DNA of 64,000 nucleotides from Mucilaginibacter daejeonensis (GCF_020783335.1 NZ_CP086068.1:2356001-2420000), one strand, 5' to 3'; shown: positions 27,056-36,221, counted from the stretch's first letter. The notes: generated by a model from the sequence alone, not told the origin. Translations and numbers: made by a program.

Positions 27056-27916
27056 TCAGGAAGCGTAAGCGATCACCGCAATAGCCACCACGGCCAAGGC
27101 GATACCGATCTTGTGTAATGAACTGAGTTTCTCTTTGAATACGACCAATCCCACCAAGGTACCAACGGTGATCACGCCGATATTCATGGCCGTGAACACC
27201 GTAGATGGGGTACCGGCCAAAGCCCGGTGAGCCTTCAGGTAGAACAGGATGTTACCGAAGTTGAAAACACCCAGTATCCACCCGAACACGATGTGCCGGA
27301 ACAGGAAACGCTTATGTTTGAACTTGATCTGGTACACAGAGCCCAACAGGGCCACCACAAATGAAGCCACATAAACCAGTAACAGCGAAGCGTTATAAGG
27401 CGAAGTGGTACTAAGCGCCATGCGCTTGAAAAGGACATCGATCGCGCCAAAGCCAAGGAACACCCCTAACAGGTAAAGCCAGGTGTTCTTGTTGGTTTGA
27501 GTGACCACATGTTTTTTTTGCCAAGGGATCAAACACATGATAGCACCAAAACCCAACAGGATACCACTGATCTTAAGCCAGGAAAATTTATCACCAAAAA
27601 CCAGGAACGCGGCACTTAACGAGATCAGTAACGATAAGCGTTGAGCTACATCGGTACGTACGATGCCTGCGTTACGTACGGCTAACGACATTACGTAAAA
27701 GATCAGCGGCAGCAGAATGGCCAGCAGCAGGTAAATATCGAGCGGCGGGTGCTCGATGTTTCTTACGTCAGGTTTAAGGAATATCCAGGTAAGGATGGCC
27801 GCCATGGAATAGTTCCAGGTGATGGCCTGCACCACATTGATCTGATAGCGCCGCGCCATTTTCAATAAAATGGAAACGAACACGCTACAAACAACACTTA
27901 AGAAAATGTATAACAT
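27056..27916 (-). CDS. EamA/DMT-family transporter
   Basis: A 286-residue inner-membrane protein with ten hydrophobic segments arranged as two five-helix repeats, typical of drug/metabolite transporters. Start and end are tight against ribD (9 bp) and yigZ (5 bp), so it is the middle gene of a ribD-eamA-yigZ operon. The context might suggest flavin-related export, but the family is too broad to support a substrate. Confidence 0.85.
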   Translation of the reverse strand: MLYIFLSVVCSVFVSILLKMARRYQINVVQAITWNYSMAAILTWIFLKPDVRNIEHPPLDIYLLLAILLPLIFYVMSLAVRNAGIVRTDVAQRLSLLISLSAAFLVFGDKFSWLKISGILLGFGAIMCLIPWQKKHVVTQTNKNTWLYLLGVFLGFGAIDVLFKRMALSTTSPYNASLLLVYVASFVVALLGSVYQIKFKHKRFLFRHIVFGWILGVFNFGNILFYLKAHRALAGTPSTVFTAMNIGVITVGTLVGLVVFKEKLSSLHKIGIALAVVAIAVIAYAS

Positions 27917-27925
27917 TTGTGTTTT

Positions 27926-28972
27926 TTACTTATTATAGATGATGCGCAACTGATCCTCGCCGACATTTACCGTTTCACCGATCCTTCCGGAACATACCGG
28001 TGCTTTGATACCCTCGGCCAGCATACCCTCGCCGGTAAAGATACGGGCCTCATCCCACAGACCGGCCTCTATGAAACTATTCAGCGTTTTTGCGCCCCCC
28101 TCAATGATCACCGATTGTATGTCCTGCAAATAAAGTTGGAAAAGGATATATTGCGGAACGAAGCGCTCAAAGTCCTCCAGTTGGATATATTTGGTCTTTC
28201 CTTGCACATCGAACTTGACAGCATTGAACACTAACGTCTCTACTGAGTTATCGAACAGATGCAGCTCAGTGCTGAGCTCCAGCTCACGATCGATCACCAC
28301 ACGCTTAGGTGAGCGCCCCTGCCAGTAACGCACATTGAGTTGAGGGTTATCAGCCAAAGCGGTGTTCTTCCCTACCAGCACGGCATCTTCTTCGGTACGC
28401 CAGCGATGGACCAGCTTCTTCGACTCTTCGCCAGTGATCCAGTATTGAGAGCCATCCTCAGGAGCAAAATAGCCGTTAGCGGTTTGCGCCCATTTTAAGA
28501 TGATATATGGCCGCTGATGCTGCACCCTTGTGAAGAAACGCTTGTTCAAGTCCCGGCACTCCTCCTCCAGCACCCCGGTGATCACTTCTATACCGGCCTG
28601 CTGCAAACGCTCGATACCCTTACCGTCCACCTGCGCAAATGGATCGCGGCAACCTACTACCACATGAGGTATGCGGTGCTTGATGATCAGGTCAGCGCAT
28701 GGAGGGGTTTTGCCGTAATGCGCACAAGGCTCTAAGGAAACATATATCGTGCTTTGGCGAAGCAACTCTTCGGCATTGTCGTACTTTTCCAGAACGGTTT
28801 TCACTGCGTTCACTTCGGCGTGCGCCTGCCCATAAACCTGGTGATAGCCCTCGCCGATCACCTTGCCGTTATGAACGATCACTGCCCCTACCATAGGGTT
28901 AGGGCTTACTTTGCCTATGCCAAGCAACGCCAGGTCGATGCAGCGCTGCATATAAATTTCGTGAGTGGGCAT
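27926..28972 (-). CDS. ribD: Riboflavin biosynthesis bifunctional deaminase/reductase RibD
   Basis: A 348-residue bifunctional enzyme catalysing the second and third steps of riboflavin synthesis. The N-terminal cytidine-deaminase-like domain has the zinc motif HAEVNAV and EPCAHYGKTPPCADLI. The C-terminal reductase domain starts near 150 (RPYIILKWAQTANG) and has the VIIEGGAKTLNSF block. I chose Met 28972 because the fold starts with EIYMQRCIDLA right after it; the extension to 29032 would run into the divergent prmC gene. No FMN riboswitch is seen in the 33-bp gap. Confidence 0.93.
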   Translation of the reverse strand: MPTHEIYMQRCIDLALLGIGKVSPNPMVGAVIVHNGKVIGEGYHQVYGQAHAEVNAVKTVLEKYDNAEELLRQSTIYVSLEPCAHYGKTPPCADLIIKHRIPHVVVGCRDPFAQVDGKGIERLQQAGIEVITGVLEEECRDLNKRFFTRVQHQRPYIILKWAQTANGYFAPEDGSQYWITGEESKKLVHRWRTEEDAVLVGKNTALADNPQLNVRYWQGRSPKRVVIDRELELSTELHLFDNSVETLVFNAVKFDVQGKTKYIQLEDFERFVPQYILFQLYLQDIQSVIIEGGAKTLNSFIEAGLWDEARIFTGEGMLAEGIKAPVCSGRIGETVNVGEDQLRIIYNK

Positions 28973-29005
28973 GGCACAAAAGTAGGTTTTATGTTTCTTT
29001 GTTGG

Positions 29006-29863
29006 ATGATAACGGTCAAAGATGCTTACCATACTTTTAAGACAAGGCTTGAACCCCTGTATGCCGCCCAGGAGATCGAGGCGCTAACAAGCCTAGTGTT
29101 AGTGGAATTAACCGGCCGATCGCGCGCCCAACTTAAAGCTTTCGGCGATTCGAAGCTTACTCATGATCAGGTTGAAAGGTTAACCAACGTTCTTGACCAG
29201 CTCCTGACCGGCATGCCTGTTCAGTACGTTTTAGGTTATACAGAGTTTTATGGTCACACCTTTAAGGTGACGCCCGCGGTATTGATACCACGCCCAGAGA
29301 CGGAAGAATTAGTGGAGTGGGTAGCGCAGACCATTGGTCATCAACAAGGCCTTAAACTGATGGATATCGGAACAGGAAGTGGCTGTATACCTATTTCTTT
29401 AAAGTTAACAAATACTGAAAATGAGCTATATGCGGTCGATATATCATCTGAGGCTTTAGATATCGCAAAGGAAAATGCTGTATCTAATCAAGCTGACATC
29501 ACCTTTGTGGAGACCGATATTCTTAAGCCTTTACCTGCACAGATCGCTGTCGAGCGGTTCAATGTGATCATTAGCAATCCTCCTTATGTGACCGGTGCTG
29601 ACAAACGGCAGATGCATAAGAACGTAACCGATTTCGAGCCACATATGGCGCTGTTCGTACCCGACGATGACCCACTCCTTTTCTACGTACGCATAGCCGA
29701 TGTCGCCCAAAAACTATTGGTTGATGGTGGGTATCTGTTCTTTGAGATCAATGAAAGTTTTGGTCAAGAAACGTCAACTATGTTAGCCTCAAAAGGCTTT
29801 AAAAACATTGAGCTCAGGCAAGACATGAGCGGCCGTGATCGAATGATCCGGTGTGTGCGATAG
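29006..29863 (+). CDS. prmC: Release factor glutamine methyltransferase
   Basis: A 285-residue methyltransferase that modifies the GGQ glutamine of peptide-release factors. The N-terminal helical domain is followed by the SAM-binding LMDIGTGSGCIPISL motif (near 112-126) and the catalytic NPPY motif (ISNPPYVTG, near 190). The reading frame is open back to 28754, but that part overlaps ribD antisense. ATG 29006 (or 28991) matches the family N-terminus. It is divergent from ribD. Confidence 0.92.
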   Translation: MITVKDAYHTFKTRLEPLYAAQEIEALTSLVLVELTGRSRAQLKAFGDSKLTHDQVERLTNVLDQLLTGMPVQYVLGYTEFYGHTFKVTPAVLIPRPETEELVEWVAQTIGHQQGLKLMDIGTGSGCIPISLKLTNTENELYAVDISSEALDIAKENAVSNQADITFVETDILKPLPAQIAVERFNVIISNPPYVTGADKRQMHKNVTDFEPHMALFVPDDDPLLFYVRIADVAQKLLVDGGYLFFEINESFGQETSTMLASKGFKNIELRQDMSGRDRMIRCVR

Positions 29864-30174
29864 CAGGAGACCTATATACACTTACGAATTGAAGCTTTCG
29901 TTATTTGGCCTTGTAACCACTTTGTTACCTAGCGACAAATATTGGTGGGCGAGGCGTTGACCGTCAACTGGTGAACTCCAACCCATCGCCAACATTTCCA
30001 TTACAACTGTACTAAAGCAATTTATCGCGATCATGAGCATTGATGGTAAATGACGAACATCATAATGCACATGATCCGCTTGCGTCATAGTATCTGAGTA
30101 AGCCGAATGTTGCCTGTTCAGCACTTGATCATGCAAAACAATTCTGGAATATGCCTGTTGCCCTATTTTATACC
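29864..30174. other. Intergenic region after prmC
   Basis: 311 bp. An 84-codon reading frame exists on the minus strand (29882-30136), but its composition is not protein-like and it has no recognisable motif. I see no RNA structure, repeat or strong terminator. A TATTTTATA sequence just before 30175 may be the -7 region of the next small gene. Confidence 0.4.
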
Positions 30175-30459
30175 ATGAATCCTATAGAATTACATCAAAT
30201 AGCTGACCTTGGCTCTGAAGTTGCCCGTCTGCTCAAAAATGAGTTGGGACCTATCGGTGAGGTACGCGCAGCCACTAATCAGATCGTGGTATCTATCTCC
30301 CGTTTCCATGTCGAGCACAACCTCGGTAATACGCTCCAACAGATATATCGCTCCGTTGATCAGCATTTTCCCGTACGCCGGGAACATTTATCTCTTATCA
30401 TCAAGGATATGGACGGCATTCACGAGAATTCTTTTAAGATCTGGAAATCGAGTACTTAA
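30175..30459 (+). CDS. Hypothetical small protein
   Basis: A 94-residue soluble protein starting at ATG 30175; the frame is open 24 bp further upstream but that part is poor. It has amphipathic helices and no recognised motif. It is followed by a strong terminator shared with the convergent 88-residue gene. Function unknown. Confidence 0.55.
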   Translation: MNPIELHQIADLGSEVARLLKNELGPIGEVRAATNQIVVSISRFHVEHNLGNTLQQIYRSVDQHFPVRREHLSLIIKDMDGIHENSFKIWKSST

Positions 30460-30480
30460 AAGTATGATAATGACCGAATA

Positions 30481-30517
30481 AAAAGGTCGGTCCGTGATTC
30501 ACGGACCGACCTTTTTT
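30481..30517. terminator. Bidirectional intrinsic terminator
   Basis: A 12-bp perfect GC-rich stem, GGTCGGTCCGTG (30485-30496) with CACGGACCGACC (30500-30511), a 3-nt loop and A4/T7 flanks that extend the pairing. It lies between two convergent small genes. Confidence 0.9.
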
Positions 30518-30537
30518 TATCAATGCTCTTATCAATA

Positions 30538-30804
30538 TCAAGCGAATAAGGCCGAAAAGCGCTTCAGAGCCATCTTGACATCACCGGCCGATATCTTGCC
30601 TGTAGAAGCCAAATGCTGTACTTCTTCCATATCGCTATTGAACAGGTCACACAGTTCACGCCAGATCGGTATGCCCAGCATCTCTATACATTCTACTTGC
30701 GTTGTACTGGCGTATCGATCGTTCTCTATCACCTCACAGATCGCCTCCAGATCGCTCTGGCTAAATTTCAACAAGCCAGATACACGTTTACAGGTCTTAC
30801 ACAT
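30538..30804 (-). CDS. Hypothetical small protein
   Basis: An 88-residue soluble, helical protein. It begins MCKTCKR, a CxxC pair that could bind metal, but no second pair is present. No family recognised. It is convergent with the 94-residue gene across a shared terminator. Function unknown. Confidence 0.55.
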   Translation of the reverse strand: MCKTCKRVSGLLKFSQSDLEAICEVIENDRYASTTQVECIEMLGIPIWRELCDLFNSDMEEVQHLASTGKISAGDVKMALKRFSALFA

Positions 30805-31017
30805 ATTCAGAATTTCATTCGGGTGATCGTTTTACGATGCACTTGTATCCAAGGTTACACTTTCAGGTTTTGATCACGACAAATAGATGTCCATTATCCG
30901 CTCAACTTTAAATAGATAGGACAATTGGCAAGAGCCTTTGCCTGAAGTGAAGCTGCCTATTCATTCATCCCTTGGCGGGTTATCGCTAGTAACAGCAGAA
31001 ATCTTATTTTTGTAGCG

Positions 31018-31497
31018 ATGACCGATCTTAATGAATATGAGTGCGAAATGCTTGACACCATGCTCGAAGCATTTGGCATTCCTGATAGTTTAACACGCAC
31101 ACAGATACTCGAACTATTTGACCAGGACGAGGCCCTTGCCTACTCTATGGTCAGGGCACTGCTACGCGAGGGATTGGTGATGATATCGGGCAGCCACGGT
31201 GATTTTGAACTACCGGACAAACTGATCCTTAAACCCAAGGGCGAAAAGTTCCTGAAAGAAGGTGGCTTTACGCGCCGGTATCATGCCGAGCAGGAAAAAC
31301 CGCGTGAGGTTGGTGGCACGCTGGCCAAGCTGCAGCAACAGAACATGCGCTTGCAGAATGTTAAGCTTAACCAGGAGACCGACATCCGCAACCTGAACAA
31401 AAAGATTGATATGTTAAGGATACGGGAATACATTTGGTGGGGACTTATCGCTTTGGCTCTTTTGATAGGGTTCCTGCTGGGCCGGTGGGTAGGCTGA
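31018..31497 (+). CDS. Tail-anchored hypothetical protein with coiled coil
   Basis: A 159-residue protein. The first 70 residues look like a winged-helix-type fold (LTRTQILELFDQDEALAYSM, then ALLREGLVMI). A Gln/Leu-rich coiled coil occupies about 98-135, and a single C-terminal membrane segment about 138-157 (IWWGLIALALLIGFLLGRWV) makes it tail-anchored with the bulk in the cytosol. No known family. It precedes the FixL-like two-component operon by 150 bp. Confidence 0.65.
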   Translation: MTDLNEYECEMLDTMLEAFGIPDSLTRTQILELFDQDEALAYSMVRALLREGLVMISGSHGDFELPDKLILKPKGEKFLKEGGFTRRYHAEQEKPREVGGTLAKLQQQNMRLQNVKLNQETDIRNLNKKIDMLRIREYIWWGLIALALLIGFLLGRWVG

Positions 31498-31562
31498 TTC
31501 ACCATTACCTTGGGTCATTGGAGGTAAGCCATTATCAGTCAAATTTTTATCATATCCCTCTC

Positions 31563-31587
31563 AAAAAGTGACCAGCGTCACTTTTTT
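31563..31587 (+). promoter_or_regulatory. CRP-like dyad upstream of the FixL-like operon
   Basis: AAAAAGTGAC at 31563-31572 and GTCACTTTTTT at 31577-31587 form a perfect inverted repeat; read as a regulator site it is GTGA-N6-TCAC with its centre at 31574.5. A GGATATTTG sequence (31625-31633), likely the -7 element of the kinase promoter, starts 50.5 bp downstream of the centre. The same sequence would also fold as an intrinsic terminator (10-bp stem, 4-nt loop, T6) for the upstream gene; both roles are possible. The second site at 36270-36290 has identical spacing. Confidence 0.55.
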
Positions 31588-31647
31588 ATTTGCGGGCGGT
31601 CATTCTGTAAAAATCCTTAGCTTCGGATATTTGAACCACCGGAAAGC

Positions 31648-32838
31648 ATGGATAACGTAGCACTGCTGAACGCCATTATCGAGAACGCGATAGATGGCAT
31701 TATCACCATAGATGAACGCGGCCTGATCGAGAAGATCAATCCTTCGGCATGTGCTTTATTTGGTTATGCGCCTGAAGAAGTGACGGGCAAGAACATCTCT
31801 TGCCTGATGCCTCCCCCCGACCGCCAGAACCACGACCAATACATCAGCCGTTACCAGCACACCGGCCATGCTCATATTATTGGCATAGGCCGCGAGGTCA
31901 AGGGATTGAAAAAGGACGGTACGATATTTCCGTTCAGGCTGGGCGTAAGCGAGGTACAGTACTCCGGCCGCAAGATCTACACCGGCTTCATCCATGACCT
32001 TACCCGCGAAAAACAAGCCGAAGAACGCCTCATTGAACACGCTGCCGAATTGGAAGAACAGGTGGAACAGCGCACCCGCTCCTTAAAGGAGACGGTGGAC
32101 GAGCTACAGTCGGCCAAGGAAGAGGTGAGCCGGTCATTAGAGAAAGAGAAAGAGCTTAATCAACTCAAAAGCCGGTTCGTGTCTATGGCTTCACATGAAT
32201 TCCGTACCCCTTTGAGCTCCATACAGTTATCAGCATCGCTGATCGCTAAATACGCGGAAAATTTCAACAATGATAATATCATTAAACATACCGGCAAGAT
32301 CAAGAACTCGGTAGGCAACCTGACCGGTATCCTGAATGATTTCCTGTCGTTAGAGCGACTGGAAGCCGGCAAAGTGGCGCCGGTGGACGGACAATTCGAT
32401 ATAGTGAAGTTTGCGGAAGAGATCACCGAGGAGATGCAGCACATCGCCAAAAAGGACCAGGTGATCATTTACCAGCATACCGGTAAGGCCAATAAGGTAC
32501 AGCTGGACCAGGCATTGCTCAAGAACTGCATCATCAACCTGATCGGTAACGCCATTAAGTATTCAGGGGAAAACACCTTCATTGAGTTCAACACCAGGAT
32601 AGCCGACGACGTGCTCGAGATAACGATCAAGGATAACGGCATTGGCATCCCTTTAAGCGACCAGAAACACTTGTTCGAAGCGTTCTTCAGGGCGCATAAT
32701 ACCGGCAACATCCCAGGTACTGGTTTGGGGCTCAACATCGTGACCCGCTATGTGGAGCTCATGAGCGGTACCATCCAATTTGAGAGCCGTGAGGGCGAGG
32801 GAACATCATTCATTTTATCATTTGCAGTTCAAGCATGA
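31648..32838 (+). CDS. FixL-like heme-PAS sensor histidine kinase
   Basis: A 396-residue soluble histidine kinase with no membrane segment. Residues 1-125 are a PAS domain resembling the heme PAS of rhizobial FixL: RQNHDQYISRY with His62, then HAHIIGIGR with His76 and Arg82. The spacings (14 and 20) equal those of the heme ligand His200, His214 and Arg220 in Bradyrhizobium FixL. A coiled coil follows, then the phospho-acceptor H-box SHEFRTPLSS (His near 183) and an HATPase domain with DNGIGIP and GTGLGLNIV. It overlaps the next gene by ATGA. O2 sensing is inferred from the conserved heme residues. Confidence 0.87.
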   Translation: MDNVALLNAIIENAIDGIITIDERGLIEKINPSACALFGYAPEEVTGKNISCLMPPPDRQNHDQYISRYQHTGHAHIIGIGREVKGLKKDGTIFPFRLGVSEVQYSGRKIYTGFIHDLTREKQAEERLIEHAAELEEQVEQRTRSLKETVDELQSAKEEVSRSLEKEKELNQLKSRFVSMASHEFRTPLSSIQLSASLIAKYAENFNNDNIIKHTGKIKNSVGNLTGILNDFLSLERLEAGKVAPVDGQFDIVKFAEEITEEMQHIAKKDQVIIYQHTGKANKVQLDQALLKNCIINLIGNAIKYSGENTFIEFNTRIADDVLEITIKDNGIGIPLSDQKHLFEAFFRAHNTGNIPGTGLGLNIVTRYVELMSGTIQFESREGEGTSFILSFAVQA

Positions 32839-33884
32839 AGAACATTTTGATCATTGAAGACAATGACGATATACGTGAAGGCACGGCAGAGATCCTGGAG
32901 CTATCGGGTTACCACGTATCGCAGGCCAACAATGGCCGCACTGGCGTTGAGATGGCCTTGCAGAACGTGCCTGACCTTATTCTTTGCGATATCATGATGC
33001 CCGAGCTGGATGGTTACGGCGTGCTGTATATGCTGAGCAAAAATCCGGCTACCTATACTGTACCGTTCATCTTCCTGACCGCCAAGGCCGAACGTACCGA
33101 CCTGCGTAAGGGCATGGAAATGGGCGCTGACGATTACCTGACCAAACCTTTCGATGATATTGAGCTGCTTAATGCGATCGAAAGCCGTTTAGCCAAGCAA
33201 AAAAAACAAGAAGAACACTACGGCCGTACATTGAACGGACTGGAGCGGCTGGCCGCCGGCAACGGTAAGGGCATGGCCGAGCTTAGACAAATGATCAGCA
33301 GCCGTAAAATGAGACAAATCAAGAAAAAGCAGATACTGTTTTACGATGGTGATGAACCGCAGGGCGTATACATCGTACTTAAAGGATCGATCAAGACCTT
33401 TAAACAGGCCAGCGACGGCCGTGAGCTGACCACCGGTATTTACAAAAATGATAGCTTCCTGGGCCTACACGCGATCCTGACCGATACCCCGTTTACTGAC
33501 ACAGCCGAGGCGGTCGAGCATTCGACCGTTTGTTTGCTGGCCAAGGATGCCGTAATGGACCTGGTGAACAGACACCCGGACATAGGCCAGGAGTTCTTCA
33601 AGATACTGGTTGACCACATAGCGGAGAAAGAGGAACAGTTATTAGAGCTGGCCTACAACTCTGTCCGTAAGCGGTTGGCTCAAACCATCCTGCGCATCAG
33701 CAGGCAGTCCACCGATCCACTGAATTTTAAGGCATCGCGTGAGGAATTGGCCTCAATGGCTGGCATCGCTTTGGAGACCGTGAGCCGCAATATTTCCGAT
33801 TTCAAGGACGAAGGCATCATCGAGAAAAAAGGTGGCACCATCCAGATCCTGGACATTGAAAAACTCATCAAAATGAAAAATTAA
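32835..33884 (+). CDS. Response regulator: receiver + CRP/FNR effector fusion
   Basis: A 349-residue regulator. Residues 1-125 are a receiver domain (acidic pair near the start of IEDNDD, phospho-acceptor Asp52 in CDIMMPELDG, Lys in YLTKPF). Residues about 145-240 are a cyclic-nucleotide-binding-like barrel (KKQILFYDGDEPQGVYIVLK), and about 275-345 a CRP-type winged helix with recognition helix LETVSRNI, which carries the E-x-x-S-R arrangement known from FNR. No N-terminal Fe-S cysteines are present. It is the phosphorylation partner of the overlapping kinase gene: functionally a FixJ receiver joined to a FixK-like output. Confidence 0.9.
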   Translation: MKNILIIEDNDDIREGTAEILELSGYHVSQANNGRTGVEMALQNVPDLILCDIMMPELDGYGVLYMLSKNPATYTVPFIFLTAKAERTDLRKGMEMGADDYLTKPFDDIELLNAIESRLAKQKKQEEHYGRTLNGLERLAAGNGKGMAELRQMISSRKMRQIKKKQILFYDGDEPQGVYIVLKGSIKTFKQASDGRELTTGIYKNDSFLGLHAILTDTPFTDTAEAVEHSTVCLLAKDAVMDLVNRHPDIGQEFFKILVDHIAEKEEQLLELAYNSVRKRLAQTILRISRQSTDPLNFKASREELASMAGIALETVSRNISDFKDEGIIEKKGGTIQILDIEKLIKMKN

Positions 33885-33946
33885 CCCACCGACCTGATCG
33901 ATAGATGTCTCGATGTTTAGTCGAAGATAAATGTTGACTTCTAGTA

Positions 33947-33976
33947 AAAAGGGCTCACTTTGAAGTGAGCCCTTTT
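33947..33976. terminator. Bidirectional intrinsic terminator
   Basis: AAAAGGGCTCACTT (33947-33960) pairs perfectly with AAGTGAGCCCTTTT (33963-33976). It separates the convergent regulator gene and the 597-residue gene. Confidence 0.88.
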
Positions 33977-33988
33977 CGTTCTGGGGTT

Positions 33989-35782
33989 CTAGCTGCCAAT
34001 ATCCAAGTGAAGGGCATTAAGGTGCTCTTCCGACCGGCTTAGGTCTTCCCACATCCGTTTAGCATGCGTACTTGCTTCATCAGCGATCTGTGGTATCAGT
34101 ACTTTATAGTAAGCTATGCCTGCTTGTAATTGGTCTTTGAATTTTAGAAGATACTTCTCTTTTTTCTCCGTCCAACTGGTCAGATGCCGTTCTATATCTT
34201 TGCGCAAGTGCTCGATGTAAATATTCAGTTCATTGATGAACAAATCAGGCCGCTCTACATTCTTCATAAGATCGATCTGGCCATAAATGTGTTTCACCAT
34301 TTCTTCCAGCTTATAGATGCGTTTAAAATAAGCCAGGTTAGGTCCGGGGCATACGGCAACTGCGCTACTCTCTCGTGGCTTGAGCATATCATTCTTAATG
34401 TAAGCAGATGCACACAAACCCTCGCATAAGCAGGTCTTTTCGGTAATTGCCTGAAAGCGTTGTAAGCGGTCAGTTTCCGCAAGTTCAAGTTTTTCCAGCT
34501 GATCGATCTTGAGTTGCTGGTACTGCCTCGATGCCGTACAAATAGGATGCTCGGTGAACTCGGTGTTGGTACACAGATACTTTTTGGTACAAGGGCTTCC
34601 GGGTCTTCCACTTTCTATACGCGCTAAACGTTGATGTTCGATAGAGCTTCCTCTAAAATTATTGAACAACACACCCAATGGTGAGGCGTCGCTCACGTAA
34701 TGGTCATCGCAACCCGATTCGGCAAGCCTTTCAAGGGTTTGCTGATCAACATTGGTGGCCTCGGGTACCAGCAAGAATGGACTGCCCCACCCTGTCCCGT
34801 CCAACCCATAGCGCTTCATCAGGAACTCATCCTCTGCAGCTGTACCAATACCTCCCTGCACACTGATGCGTTGAACAGGCGCCTCGTCACAACTTAAGCC
34901 TTTCAGGGTCAATGCGGCACGGTACATATCATATAATTCGTCGCGCATGGAAGTTCTTTTCAACTTGAACTCTTCCAATATGGGTCCCAGCAACAAGCCT
35001 TCAGTAGCAAAGGCATGCCCGCCACAATTCAAACCCGACTCGATTCTGAACTCAGACACCCAAATACCTTTTTTGGCCAAAAACTTGGCTTGTATCAAGG
35101 CTGATCGCAGGTCGCTCACTTTTAAGATCACCGTCTTCTTGATCTCACCATGTTCATCAGGGAAAAAGTCAGGAAAACGCTCCAAATAGCTGTAAAGTTT
35201 CGGATTCATACCGGCAGATAGTACTATCGCTGACCGTAAAGTGCTATTGGCAAAGCCTCGCAGAGCGGCCAAGGCATCGGTATTCTCATCGCCTGTGTAC
35301 TGACCATCAGCATCAAAATTCATCTTGTCCACCTTCGACATGATATTGACGTCTATCCGACCCGCCGCTATCCGCGAGGCAAGCAAGCGTTGGAAGATCA
35401 TCTTGCTTTCACAGTCCGGGTATTCCTTCATCAACTCGTAACCATGTTTTAAGGTAGATGACGGCGGCAACAGATCAAAGTACCGGTCAATGTCGTGCCC
35501 CATTCCCACCGGTTGCGATCTGATCTTTTTCATCTGTTCTTGAACCAACTGGTCGAGCAAGTTAAGATAGGCGGTTATGCGCCGGGCTCGACTGTCCGGT
35601 TCGTTTTTGTGGATGGGCATATAGTCAAGGGCTTCCTGCATGCAATGAAACTGGCGCATGCGTTCGACGAGTTCATCGTCAACGATGGAGACCGTGGATG
35701 TGATACCGTAACGAGCGACCTTGAGCGGAGTATCGATCGAAAAGCCTAAACCTAAAACGGGAATATGGAAAGTGTGTGCCAT
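33989..35782 (-). CDS. Cysteine-rich protein with nitronate-monooxygenase/PfaD-like barrel (putative)
   Basis: A 597-residue protein I do not recognise as a named family. The first 30 residues (LGLGFSIDTPLKVARYGI) and the GLNCGGHAFATEGLLLGP and VQGGIGTAAEDEFLMKRYGL stretches resemble FMN-binding TIM barrels of the nitronate monooxygenase/PfaD type. The C-terminal third adds two cysteine groups (CTKKYLC...C and CLCEGLC) that could hold an Fe-S cluster, followed by a coiled-coil region. It has no signal peptide. It lies next to the heme-PAS two-component system and downstream of a small membrane-protein gene, so a redox or O2-linked function is plausible but unproven. Confidence 0.6.
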   Translation of the reverse strand: MAHTFHIPVLGLGFSIDTPLKVARYGITSTVSIVDDELVERMRQFHCMQEALDYMPIHKNEPDSRARRITAYLNLLDQLVQEQMKKIRSQPVGMGHDIDRYFDLLPPSSTLKHGYELMKEYPDCESKMIFQRLLASRIAAGRIDVNIMSKVDKMNFDADGQYTGDENTDALAALRGFANSTLRSAIVLSAGMNPKLYSYLERFPDFFPDEHGEIKKTVILKVSDLRSALIQAKFLAKKGIWVSEFRIESGLNCGGHAFATEGLLLGPILEEFKLKRTSMRDELYDMYRAALTLKGLSCDEAPVQRISVQGGIGTAAEDEFLMKRYGLDGTGWGSPFLLVPEATNVDQQTLERLAESGCDDHYVSDASPLGVLFNNFRGSSIEHQRLARIESGRPGSPCTKKYLCTNTEFTEHPICTASRQYQQLKIDQLEKLELAETDRLQRFQAITEKTCLCEGLCASAYIKNDMLKPRESSAVAVCPGPNLAYFKRIYKLEEMVKHIYGQIDLMKNVERPDLFINELNIYIEHLRKDIERHLTSWTEKKEKYLLKFKDQLQAGIAYYKVLIPQIADEASTHAKRMWEDLSRSEEHLNALHLDIGS

Positions 35783-35799
35783 GTGAGATCTTTTAGAAT

Positions 35800-35825
35800 G
35801 AAAAAAGCGGCCTTTTGAACCGCTT
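35800..35825 (-). terminator. Intrinsic terminator between the small membrane-protein gene and the 597-residue gene
   Basis: On the minus strand AAGCGG (35825-35820), a 9-nt loop, CCGCTT (35810-35805), then a T run. It would partly uncouple the two co-directional genes. Confidence 0.6.
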
Positions 35826-35847
35826 CCAGAGATGAACCTAATTGTTA

Positions 35848-36201
35848 TTATATAATGAAGATTAGCGCCATAGCCAAGTGCAACAACACGCTAACGCCGA
35901 ACAGGGCCAACGCCGCACGTATACCAGCGCCCCCCATGTTAGCGATCAGGTTAGTAAAAAAGCACACCATAGTAATTGCCAATACCGCAGCCGGTGCATC
36001 AAAGTAATACATCAGCACGGCAGGTAGCGGCAGGAACAACACGCCGTGCACCACCAGTATCACAAAGAACCAAAGGGTATGATTTTGCTTTTGGCCGTCG
36101 GCAAAACTGGCGAGGCGAGTCCAAAGGTTGGTCTCTTGTGCATCAGCGGTATCATTGAGGATCCAATTAGCTGCAGGGGCGGTGGTTTTTAAAGTAGCCA
36201 T
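35848..36201 (-). CDS. Small multi-pass membrane protein
   Basis: A 117-residue protein with a polar N-terminus of about 40 residues and three hydrophobic segments (about 43-62, 67-88, 93-115). No family is recognised. Upstream are a GGATATTTG -7 element and a CRP-like dyad at the same spacing as in front of the FixL-like operon, suggesting control by that receiver-CRP regulator. Confidence 0.65.
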   Translation of the reverse strand: MATLKTTAPAANWILNDTADAQETNLWTRLASFADGQKQNHTLWFFVILVVHGVLFLPLPAVLMYYFDAPAAVLAITMVCFFTNLIANMGGAGIRAALALFGVSVLLHLAMALIFII

Positions 36202-36221
36202 GATATTTGTGTTTTGATATA

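Noticed and set aside
28754..29005. 84-residue N-terminal extension of prmC
   Set aside because: It is antisense to the conserved 5' part of ribD and has no similarity to the PrmC N-terminal domain.
29882..30136. 84-codon minus-strand ORF after prmC
   Set aside because: No motif, atypical composition, no promoter or ribosome-binding context, and no operon partner; more likely a chance open frame.
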